64,000 nucleotides of DNA from Ashinkailepas kermadecensis. Its lineage: Eukaryota; Arthropoda; Thecostraca; Neolepadidae. The translations under genes were made by a program, and so were the position numbers. A model generated the notes under the pieces. That model had not been told where the DNA came from. It saw nothing but the letters and a program-made list of their open reading frames with translations, and ran no database searches. Below are positions 48,401-57,659 of this stretch, in pieces; within the stretch, counting starts at the first letter, position 1; each line of letters starts with the position of its first letter. Location: NCBI GenBank assembly GCA_034440615.1, contig JAOTOM010003950.1, positions 124,001 to 188,000 on the forward strand. Reading direction: 5' to 3'.

Positions 48401-51392
48401 ATTGATGTTGCTCTTTCAGTATAGCTGGCATCATGTCCGACTAGTACTCGATGACTGTATCATTCGTCCGACACCTAAATCACCAAACGGACGCTCAAAC
48501 TAAGCAAATATAGATAATATGATGCTTAACCACCCAAATCTAAAGATTGTTGACTTTATTTCCATTCCATTCTATACTAAACAGGTAAAAGTAGCATCCG
48601 TCCAACCTGTTGCGCATCACCTTAATTATTTATATTTTATTGGTATTCATAGTGTAAAGCATGCCAACAAAACTTTCCAAACACAAAAACACTGGCCATA
48701 CTTCTTAGCTTTTATGGAATCGGTTTGTTAAATCTCGCAAATACAAATACAAACAATAGCTTCCTGTCGCATGTCGGTACCTTCCAGAGCGAATACACAG
48801 AGCGACCGGCAAAGATGTTGGGCCAGAACTCCAGCAGATTTGGCTCCAGTTGCATCAGTTTGCTGAGGTCGAAAGGCAGCTTCTGACAGTGGTACGGGCC
48901 CCGAGTTCCAGCCTTGGTAGGCCTGAATAAGCACAACAGAGATGTGAGAACACCGGCAGAGTACTCTCTGATGTCGTCTGAATCGGCAACACTCGGCTCA
49001 ACACTCAGCTAGCCAACATTTCGTCCGACAGACAGCTTGCGATGTGGATGTATTTATGACTTTTTAAACCACTAGTGAATACCAGAAAACACACGTGTTA
49101 CTTCTATGCCACTTTAAACAATACATGAAGCACTTCCTGCCAAGGATTACAACTGTTTGAAACACAGCAGTATCTCCTCCTTCCAGAAAGAAACACTGGC
49201 ATTTCCGAAAAGTGTCAGTCGTCGCCAGCATTACATCCGTCGTCACTGCGCACTAAACTGTGAGCTGCAAGAGCTGAGTTGCGAGCTCTGCTAACCATGC
49301 AGGTGAGGCATCTGATCTCCAGCCCAAAGTGAAGCTGACGTTGCGAGCTCGTGCTAGACCGTGCAGGTGAGAGTGGGGCTCATCTGACGCCATTGCTCCA
49401 GCTCCAAAGTGAAGTGACAATGCATTGCTCGTTAGAGTGTGGAGGTGAGAGTGGGGCTCACCAGACGCCATTGCTCGTCAGAGTGTGGAGGTGGAGTGGG
49501 GCTCACCAGACGCCATTGCTCGTCAGGGGGGGGAGGAGGGAGGGGTAGGGGCTCACCAGACGCCATTGCTCGTTAGAGTGTGGAGGTGAGAGTGGGGCTC
49601 ACCAGACGCCATTGCTCGTTAGAGTGTGGAGGTGAGAGGGGGCTCCCAGACGCCATTGCTCGTTAGAGTGTGGAGGTGAGAGTGGGCGGAGCCATTGCTC
49701 GTTAGAGTGTGGAGGTGGTGGGGCTCACCAGACGCCATTGCTCGTTAGAGTGTGGAGGTGAGAGTGGGGCTCACCAGACGCCATTGCTCGTTAGGAGTGT
49801 GGAGGTGAGAGTGGGGCTCACCAGACGCCATTGCTCGTTAGAGTGTGGAGGTGAGAGTGGGGCTCACCAGACGCCATTGCTCGTTAGAGTGTGGAGGTGA
49901 GAGTGGGGCTCACCAGACGCCATTGCTCGTTAGAGTGTGGAGGTGAGAGTGGGGCTCACCAGACGCCATTGCTCGTTAGAGTGTGGAGGTGAGAGTGGGG
50001 CTCACCAGACGCCATTGCTCGTTAGAGTGTGGAGGTGGAGTGGGGCTCACCAGACGCCATTGCTCGTTAGAGTGTGGAGGTGGGGTGAGTGGGAGTGGGG
50101 CTCACCAGACGCCATTGCTCGTCAGAGTGTGGAGGTGAGAGTGGGGCTCACCAGACGCCATTGCTCGTTAGAGTGTGGAGGTGAGAGTGGGGCTCACCAG
50201 ACGCCATTGCTCGTTAGAGTGTGGAGGTGAGAGTGGGGCTCACCAGACGCCATTGCTGTAGGGGGGGGGTGGGGGCTCACCAGACGCCATTGCTCGTTAG
50301 AGTGTGGGGGAGAGTGGGGCTCACCAGACGCCATTGCTCGTTAGAGTGTGGAGGTGAGAGTGGGGCTCACCAGACGCCATTGCTCGTTAGAGTGTGGAGG
50401 TGAGAGTGGGGCTCACCAGACGCCATTGCTCGTTAGAGTGTGGAGGTGAGAGTGGGGCTCACCAGACGCCATTGCTCGTTAGAGTGGGGCGACGCCATTG
50501 CTCGTTAGAGTGTGGAGGTGAGAGTGGGGCTCACCAGACGCCATTGCTCGTCAGAGTGTGGAGGTGAGAGTGGGGCTCACCAGACGCCATTGCTCGTCAG
50601 AGTGTGGAGGTGAGAGTGGGGCTCACCAGACGCCATTGCTCGTCAGAGTGTGGAGGTGAGAGTGGGGCTCACCAGACGCCATTGCTCGTTAGAGTGTGGA
50701 GGTGGGCCAGACGCCATTGCTCGTTAGAGTGTGGAGGTGAGAGTGGGGCTCACCAGACGCCATTGCTCGTTAGAGTGTGGAGGTGAGAGTGGGGCTCACC
50801 AGACGCCATTGCTCGTTAGAGTGTGGAGGTGAGAGTGGGGGCTCACCAGACGCCATTGCTCGTCAGAGTGTGGAGGTGAGAGTGGGGCTCACCAGACGCC
50901 ATTGCTCGTTAGAGTGTGGAGGTGAGAGTGGGGCTCACCAGACGCCATTGCTCGTTAGGAGTGTGGAGGTGAGAGTGGGGCTCACCAGACGCCATTGCTC
51001 GTTAGAGTGTGGAGGTGAGAGTGGGGCTCACCAGACGCCATTGCTCGTCAGAGTGTGGAGGTGAGAGTGGGGCTCACCAGACGCCATTGCTCGTTAGAGT
51101 GTGGAGGTGAGAGTGGGGCTCACCAGACGCCATTGCTCGTTAGAGTGTGGAGGTGAGAGTGGGGCTCACCAGACGCCATTGCTCGTTAGAGTGTGGAGGT
51201 GAGAGTGGGGCTCACCAGACGCCATGCACGGTCCACGTGGTCACGTTGCTGAAGATCTCGCAGGCCCGCTGACTGCTGTTGCCCTTATAGTCGATGCACG
51301 CCGACTGCGGCCACTGCTGCGTGAAGATCAGGAAGTCCCAGCTCTTGTCGGGCACTCTCTCCGGCTGCGCCGGGGTCACGTGTGGCCGACAC
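45299..51392 (-). CDS. Ribonuclease T2 family protein, four visible exons, 5' end missing
   Basis: A T2-type endoribonuclease cleaves RNA through a 2',3'-cyclic phosphate and acts in lysosomes or outside the cell. Four minus-strand segments join in phase with GT-AG borders: exon A 51392-51216, B 48922-48781, C 48026-47799, D 45466-45299. Across the A/B junction the sequence reads WTVHGVWPTKAGTRGPYHC, the first catalytic box with its His. Exon C opens with HEWTKHGTC, the second catalytic box with its His. FTQQWPQSAC in exon A and the paired Cys residues also fit the family. The joined exons give about 237 residues, close to the usual mature length. Signal peptide and first codon are not fixed. 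Introns A-B and C-D hold the 46-bp and 86-bp arrays. No lesion is seen, so it is probably functional. Confidence 0.9.
45413..47222 (-). repeat. 86-bp minisatellite of exon cassettes, 21 copies including the real exon start
   Basis: GAAGGTCTTGTCCAG starts at 45413, 45499, 45585 and so on to 47133, which is 20 steps of exactly 86 bases with no length change. On the gene strand each unit is a 32-base spacer beginning GTACGTGACC and ending CCGCCCACAG, plus a 54-base segment encoding ETERWYLSQIKLCLDKTF or the exon's ETKQ form. Unit 1 is the start of exon D. Units near both ends keep the exon-like CTGCTTGG version, while central units carry CCGCTCGG, so the middle has been homogenised. A few units have GTACCTCACC at the spacer start. 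Confidence 0.97.
47223..47798 (-). other. RNase T2 intron C-D, unique part
   Basis: Non-repetitive intron sequence between the 86-bp array and exon C, mildly C/T-rich on the plus strand. No feature recognised. Confidence 0.7.
47799..48026 (-). CDS. RNase T2 exon C (second catalytic box)
   Basis: 228 bases (76 codons), phase 0 at both ends. The acceptor is ACGCGCACAG. It starts HEWTKHGTC, continues with YFALGLSWLARYQML and ends VVDCVRDK before donor GTGCGT. GC-rich codon use is similar to exon A. Confidence 0.92.
48027..48780 (-). other. RNase T2 intron B-C
   Basis: 754 bases bounded by GTACCG and CGCACAG on the gene strand. No repeat or internal gene recognised. Confidence 0.8.
48781..48922 (-). 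CDS. RNase T2 exon B
   Basis: 142 bases. The acceptor is GTGCTTATTCAG and the first base G completes the Trp codon. It reads PTKAGTRGPYHC, then LLEFWPNIFAGRSVYSLWK, and ends AAG before donor GTACCG. The WPN and S-W-K pattern is the conserved segment between the two catalytic boxes in T2 RNases. Confidence 0.9.
49376..51224 (-). repeat. 46-bp minisatellite containing copies of the exon A splice donor, about 40 copies
   Basis: The plus-strand unit contains GGGGCTCACCAGACGCCATT, GCTCGTTAGAGTGTGG and AGGTGAGAGT. The standard period is 46, with several truncated or G-run-expanded units (near 49527, 49680, 50260, 50490 and 50700). On the gene strand every unit carries ATGGCGTCTG followed by GTGAGCCCC, which is the last 10 bases of exon A plus its donor site. 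The array abuts exon A directly, ending at 51224, and fills most of intron A-B. Confidence 0.97.
51216..51392 (-). CDS. RNase T2 exon A (first catalytic box)
   Basis: Encodes WDFLIFTQQWPQSAC and then VTTWTVHGVW, ending two bases into the Trp codon (TG) before the donor GTGAGC. The acceptor is placed at GCGTGCTCAG just before 51392. The frame stays open further upstream, and an in-frame ATG at 51568 is followed by a hydrophobic stretch (IICTLIASVAFWSLISV) that could be a signal peptide, so exon A may instead be the first exon, 51568-51216. The intervening Arg-rich segment makes me prefer the shorter version. Confidence 0.85.
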
Positions 51393-51829
51393 CTGAGCAC
51401 GCAGACGCCAGCTGAGAGGCGCTCGATCGCAGGCACACCACTGCGCCGCGGCGACGCAAACCAACGACGTGCAACACCTCCGCGCGTCTGTACCGAAATG
51501 AGGCTCCAAAAGGCGACTGATGCAATCAAGGTGCAAATTATCTGCACTTGGGGTTTGAGTGAATACATTCGAGAATAAAGCAAGCATGGGTTTTGCTTCC
51601 CGGTTGCCCTTCCCCAATATACCCAGTCGCGTATTATAAGCCTGACTACAAACAAAAAGGCATGACGCAAATTTCAGGTGTGATGAACTTCATTCCTGTA
51701 TATCTAATTATCTGAAGCACACAGGGATATTTTAACACATACTCATGGACCTAGTCACCACTAATAATTTTGGTGCAATGATTAGATATGACCAAAAACT
51801 CACAAATCTGGTGTACCCATGTGTCCAAT
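51393..51829. other. Upstream of RNase T2 exon A
   Basis: Should contain the 5' exon or promoter of the RNase T2 gene, or more intron. An in-frame ATG at 51568 (minus) is the only candidate start. The rest is not interpretable. Confidence 0.4.
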
Positions 51830-53400
51830 TGTTTTGGGTATGGGAAGTGCTCCACATAAGCTGGCGAGAGAAAACAAACTAGCAAAACCTTTGTCAGAAA
51901 TGCCAGGGCAGATAAGTGAAACATGAGAAATTCAAGCAACTTACTAGGTGGAATCCAAGGGATAGACTTCACCAGCAAAAAAGACATGAAATCCTTGTTC
52001 ACGAATGTCCCTATCGGGGGAGCCATGGAAGCGGTTTCTCGGGCCTTAAACAAGTAAAACAATTTGGAGCTTCCAGTTCCCAAGTCATTGCATACAGCTT
52101 GTGCATATATGTGTGGAATTTGGAGCACTACAGTTTCAGGGGGAAGAATATCGTCAAATCAGCGGCCTCACCATGGGTTCACCATTGAGTCCTGTTCTGA
52201 CATGTTTGTTTATGGAAACCCTCGAGGCAGACAATTACAAATCTATGATTGGCCCGAACTCCCTTTGGCTGAGATATGTAGATGATGTACTGGTGAATGT
52301 TGATCAAGATACTGATATTGATGTGGTCAACACAGATATTAACGCTGTACATCCATCGATTCAATTACGTTAGAAAAAGAAAAAGAAAAGGATGATGAGG
52401 CTGAGATTCCTTTCTTGGACACACTGATCAAGCACTGACAGCAGATGCAGATTTTCAGTATACAGAAGGTCCACTAGCAAGAACGATATTTTGCACTATT
52501 TCTCGGGTCACAGCCATGAAACAAAAACAAGGGTCCTAATGGTTATTTTCTTAAGGGCTTATATAATCTGCCACCCTGAGTGCCTCACGGAAGACTGCCT
52601 GTCTTTCATCAAAGAGTCTTTCAAGTTGCTGAAATATCCAGAGGGTCTGATAGTGAAGTTGCACCAAAAAGCAGAAAAGGTGATGTGCATGAAAAAGGCC
52701 AAGCAACAAGTTTTGACAATTATGTTACTGCATATCAGTAACATAATCACAGGGAGCAGTCACCATCTCCCGATTCATAAAAGACAAAATTTACATCAGT
52801 CTATCAGCAGGGGTCAAAATCAGACATAGTCAGGAAAGGGGTTTGTAACATGAGCAAAAAAGCATGGTCTACAAAATTCCTGGCACAGGAGGATGTGGAA
52901 AAAGTTACTAAGGGGAAATGGGGCAGGGGATAGGGGCTAGAATTGGGGAACATCGTTCAGACCTCAGATACCATAGACTTACTAATGCTATGCTGATGAA
53001 GAAGGCCATCTCCCAAATTGGAAAAGAACATCTGTTCTTTGCGGTGGACTTGGGAAGGGGTGTCAGAAGATGGTGGAATCTGCGTATATTGCCACACATG
53101 AGAATATCAATGGTATTTCTGGTAGTTTCAAAATTGCAAGTGTTGTAGCAGAACTGAATGTGGAACATGTTGAAAAATGGTAGGTTAAACATCACTGTCA
53201 TACTTATTTGGTTGTTTCCAATTTACTGGTTTCACTATTTGGTTTACTCGGTGTCAGTGCATGCAGTGCTGCATGATTTGTCTTGCTACCTGTGTTAAAA
53301 AAACAAGTGCTAAATATTACCATGCCTGGAAATCGTTGGTAGCTTGAGAAAGGTGTGAGCTGAAATGTTGCTAATAAAATTATGTTCCCATTGCTCTGTG
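51830..53400 (+). mobile_element. Penelope-like retroelement, decayed (reverse transcriptase and GIY-YIG remnants)
   Basis: Spread over three frames with stops, the plus strand reads LFTNVPIGGAMEAVSRAL near 51991, GLTMGSPLSPVLTCLFMETL at about 52160-52220, and LRYVDDVLV near 52270. The last is the catalytic box of a reverse transcriptase, and the GS-PLSP form is typical of Penelope-like elements. EIPFLDTLIKH and VYRRSTSKNDILHYFSGH follow, as in the family. GARIGEHRSDLRYHRLTNA and FKIASVVAELNVEHVEKW near 52930-53180 fit the C-terminal GIY-YIG endonuclease part. CTAATAAAATTATG near 53367 may be the 3' end. Multiple frameshifts make it inactive. It lies upstream of the RNase T2 exons and may sit in a further 5' intron. 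Confidence 0.82.
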
Positions 53401-53442
53401 TTCTCACAATTTGTCATTCCATCCTAACTAGTACAAATATTA

Positions 53443-53573
53443 TACATACATACATACATACATACATACATACATACATACATACATACATACATACATC
53501 ATACATACATACATACATACATACATACATACATACATACATACATACATACATACATACATACATACATACA

Positions 53574-53628
<55 letters not shown>
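53443..53628. repeat. (CATA)n and (TA)n microsatellite
   Basis: About 39 CATA tetranucleotides with one missing base near 53499, then (TA)n from about 53600. Confidence 0.97.
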
Positions 53629-53629
<1 letters not shown>

Positions 53630-53632
<3 letters not shown>

Positions 53633-54430
53633 GATGTCAATAAAAGCAAACATACATGCCAGAATGCAAGGAATGAATGGGAGAAGCTAGCTTTCATGGA
53701 CTAGGAAGTTGACCATCCCTCTTTATGAAAAAAGAGCCTGATATAATAAACAATGGAAAACATAGCTCAGCCTAGCACAGCTATATTATTATCTATGCAG
53801 AGCATTGCTGTAGAATAGCAACAATAACAACACTACTCATATCACAGACAGGTAACAGTATTGGTAACACTATTTAGCAGCATTGCCATTGACAGTATTA
53901 CCATTACAGTAACAGTATTATTCTTCCATCTTCTCATATTCCAACAGCATATCCTTTTTTTGGTAGGCACAGAAATGGACAGAATAGCAAAAAATGAGAG
54001 AAATGTAGATACAAACTGTGAGCTATTGATATATTGTGTGCAAAAACTAGTGTTATTAGCCATGAACCAGCACATAGAAAGTTGAAGATTCAAGGTAGAC
54101 AATTGAACAATTGAAAAGGCAAGTAAATGCATATTGAAATGAAATGTGCAATTCATGCTAGTACAGAAATGTGCATGGCTGCCTCAATAAGTAGGTAGAT
54201 GGGTTTCTTTGTGACCAAAATGGTGGTTTATCTGTGGTTTACCTGCCTACCTTGATGACATCAAGGGCGAAACCAGAAATTAGCCAAGGGGGAGGGGCAC
54301 CTAGAATTTTGGTGCCCCCAGGGCTTTAGTGTTCCTATCATGAAATTTTTGTTGACCAGGGGGGGCTCCAAAAATATTTATATTAAATTGCCAGTGATAT
54401 CACAACATGGTACAATAGCAAACCACAGCT
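53630..54430. other. No recognisable feature
   Basis: Contains a small ACAGTATTACC-type tandem repetition at 53850-53920. Otherwise unremarkable. Confidence 0.45.
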
Positions 54431-54435
54431 GGTAT

Positions 54436-54693
54436 CAGGGACAGATGCAGGAGCACTAGAGGCATGTGCCTCCCCCTTCCCCCCCCCCCCCCACCCACAT
54501 GAAGGGTAGCATACTTCCTGCTGGGAAAACACACCCATCTGAGAAGGATCAAGTGCACCCAGCCCCCCGTACCTCCCTCAGATCAGTTATCCAGAGGCAC
54601 TCCTTGGAGGGAAAAAGCCCTTCCAGGTACTTCTGCAGCAGCACCCCTCCAGACAAGTCCCCCCCCCCACAACAAATCCTGGACCCATCCATG
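54436..54693. mobile_element. hAT-like MITE (258 bp), related to 30282-30597
   Basis: Left end CAGGGACAGATGCAGG at 54436; right end CCTGGACCCATCCATG finishing at 54693. The flanks GCTGGTAT (54428-54435) and GCTGGTTT (54694-54701) match at 7 of 8 bases. Interior phrases CCAGAGGCACTCCTTGG and CCTCCAGACAAGTCCCCC align in order with the copy at 30 kb. Confidence 0.78.
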
Positions 54694-55074
54694 GCTGGTT
54701 TTTGGCAGTCTCATGGCATAGGACAGTTTGCAGGCATATTTTGTATGATTTGTTTATAATTTATCAGATAAAAAAATTGTACACTATATTACCAAACCTC
54801 AAGTATCATTTGGTGATATTTGGCCTGCCAATTAAAAAGTACGTATCTATTTGCAGAGGAAATCAGTGGTTGCATCATGTCAACCATATTCATAAACATT
54901 GCATTGGAAAAACAAGAAATTCCAAGAAATTAAAAATCACCTTGAACTGCAAATTTTGCACAAAAAACAACGATGCAACCTGACCTCGCCAAGCATATCC
55001 GAAGAAAAATATGGTCCAAAATTTGTTATTTTTTATTGTTTTGAGGAAACAAAATTGAGAAAAAATTGTAAATT

Positions 55075-55470
55075 TATCAAACCTCAACTAACCTTAACCT
55101 AACTGGTAAATTTGTCTCAAAAGGTGTTTGATTTTTAGAGCTTTTCTTTGGAATACCATGTTTATGAAGGTGACTAAAATGATGGGACCACTTATTTTCT
55201 GTGTAAATGCTTACTTTTCAGGTTGTGAGCAAAATAATGCCAAAAAGGGGCTTCAAGTTAGTTAGGTAACATAGCATGAAAAGAAACATCACCTTCATAA
55301 ACATGATATTCTGAAGAAAAATTATAAACCAAAATCAAAGCACGCTTTTTAAGATAATACGACCTAACCAAACATAACCCATTTGTTTGCTCTATGGAGG
55401 AAAAACATGGGTGTAAAACTTGTCTTGTGAAAACTTTAAAGCACAATAATACAAACATATACATTCCATC
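55075..55470. repeat. TTAGG-associated interspersed repeat, second copy
   Basis: Starts with CTAACCTTAACCTAACTGG. AAATGATGGGACCACTTATT and GGTTGTGAGCAAAATAATGC are the reverse of phrases at 1800-1910. TTTGCTCTATGGAGGAAAAA and CTTGTCTTGTGAAAACTTTA match 1995-2060 in direct orientation. The family is therefore rearranged relative to the copy at 1200-2065. Confidence 0.7.
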
Positions 55471-55669
55471 ATTCCTCTGGCTTTAATTTGTCATTTGTTC
55501 TTTTTTAATCAGGTGGGGAGGTGAGATGCAATGAAAACCAAGTTAAGCTGGTTACCTAACAGGGAAAGTAGCACTTGGCTCAGGCAAGATACCTCAATTC
55601 TTCATTATGCAGTATAATTTGATAGAGCAGGATGAAATAGTATCATTCCATGCCAGTCCAATTACAGGC

Positions 55670-56762
55670 AAATATATTGATCAAGGTAAAACTGGATTTT
55701 TTTTTGATATTTTTGGTAATACAGGGTATTTTAATGTAAAAATGACAATGCAACCACTCATTTTCTCAGCAAATGATTATTTTGAGTTGGCAAACAAATA
55801 CATAATCATAATCTTCACTCTGCAAATATAGCACATCGCATATAATTATCTGTACCTGGTGTGTCACAGACATGATAAAGAAGAAATTCAACACTTCATG
55901 CACTTGATTTAATACTCTTTGACATTGAAAACCTTATGTTTCCGCCTTAATTCGAAATGTATTTCTGAGAATGAATACTTGCAACCTGGCGCATCTGCAG
56001 CAAAGGCCGGAAATTCCTTGCGATGCTGTATTATTCTATTTTTCATATATCTGATGTCATGGCCAAAAATTTGTTTTAGATGACTGGTTTTCTGGGTAGG
56101 TTAGGTTAGGTTAGGTTATATTATATTATGATATAATATATTATATATTATGCTACATTATCTGCCATTCTTACACTGCATATTGTTACTGCATATACTG
56201 GAGAACACTGTCGAGTTCTGCCTACGGTCGAGTTAAAAAATTACATATGAATAGATAAATAATATAAAAATAACATAACCTAACCTAGACTAAGATAATG
56301 TAGCATAATATATAAAATATATTATATCATAATATAATATATTATAATCTAATCAAATCAAATCTAACCTAACCTAACCTAACAGGAAAACCAGAATCGT
56401 CCAAAACCAATTTTTTGCCCATGACATCGAATATATGAAAAATAAAATAATACAGCATAGCAAGGAACTTCTAGCCTTGGCTGCAGATGCATCAGGTTGC
56501 GAGTATTCATTCTCGGAAATAAATGTTGAATGAAGGCAGAAACATACAGTTTTCGATGTCTTTATCACATCTGTGACACACCAGGTATGGATAATTATAT
56601 GCGATGTGCTATATTTGCAGAGAAGATTATGATAGTGTATTTGTTTGCCAACTGAAAAGTAATCCTTTGCAGAAAAAATGAGTGGTCACATCGTCATTTT
56701 TACTTAAAATATCCTGCATTACAAAAAAATCCAATTTTACCTAGATTGACATATATACCCAA
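55670..56762. repeat. 1.1-kb imperfect palindrome (foldback element) with internal TTAGG tracts
   Basis: The left arm (about 55670-56155) and right arm (about 56285-56762) are inverted copies. Paired landmarks are GTAAAACTGGATTT with AAATCCAATTTTAC, TTGGCAAACAAATAC with GTATTTGTTTGCCAA, and ACCTGGTGTGTCAC with GTGACACACCAGGT. GGTTAGGTTAGGTTAGGTTA (56097) faces TAACCTAACCTAACCTAAC (56364). About 130 bases of spacer lie between. It shares GAGTGGTCACATCG-like sequence with the TTAGG-associated repeats, so probably belongs to the same mobile family. No coding sequence. Confidence 0.85.
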
Positions 56763-56769
56763 TTACCAA

Positions 56770-57210
56770 GGTACACTTTGGTCAGAAAGCACCATACCTA
56801 CCTACCTAGGTACCTACCTACCTAAATGCAGTAACTTACATGTCAATGGTGGCACTCAAAATCACGATGAAGCAAAAACTCATTGGCAGCATTTTTCCCA
56901 TCTTCATCTGCTGATCCCTCTTTTGGCACAATTATTGCTATATCCAATGATTTCTTCAAACTTGAGATGCTTCAGCAAATTAAGCTACTGGATATATGCA
57001 TATTGATATGCCTCACCAGCACCATTATGCATATTCCTCACGTTGTGATGACTGAAGCCCAGCCAGCAACCAGTGCGCAGCCTGTGTTCAGCCCGCCGAC
57101 TGTATCCTGTAAGTACCTACTTAAAGAGGGTCTCCACTCCCCAGTGGCCTTGACCTAAATCACAGAGTTCAGTATGGCCTCGAGGCCATTGACCTATATT
57201 GATATGTCGG
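56770..57210. other. No recognisable feature
   Basis: A small ACCTACCTACCTAGG run lies at 56798-56825. The rest is unremarkable. Confidence 0.45.
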
Positions 57211-57214
57211 GTCT

Positions 57215-57655
57215 ATATCAGAACCTCTAATGCCCAAAACCGATAATGCTTCAGAACCTATAATACTCAAAACTGCTCAAAACCTATAATGCTTCAGAAC
57301 CTCTAAATCGTCGTCTTGGGGAATTTTCAATACCTATAATACTCAAAACCTATAATTCCTCAAACCATATGATGCTTGGAACATATAGTTGTTCAGAATA
57401 TCTAATATCCAAATGCTATAATGCTTCAAAGCCTCTAATACTACGTCCTGTGGGAACATTCAAAACATATAATGCTCAAAACCCATAATGCTTCTAAACC
57501 TATAATGCTCAATTCCTATAATGCTTCGTTTCAACTAATATTCAGAAAGTATAACTCTCGAAGCATCTAATGCTTCAAAACCACTAATGCTCAAAGCCTA
57601 TAATGCACAGAATCTATAATGCTCAGAGCCTATGATGCTCAAAACCTCTAATATC
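57215..57655. repeat. Degenerate ~17-18-bp tandem repeat
   Basis: Reiterated AACCTATAATGCTTCAG and AACCTCTAATACTCAAA phrases, about 25 units with many substitutions and two short insertions containing GTCGTCTTGGGG and ACGTCCTGTGGG. Confidence 0.85.
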
Positions 57656-57659
57656 AGCT

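Noticed and set aside
51400..51670. RNase T2 first exon extending to 51568 or beyond
   Set aside because: Open in frame with a hydrophobic run after an ATG, but the intervening Arg-rich stretch is unlike the family and a good acceptor precedes 51392. Kept as an alternative, not as the main call.
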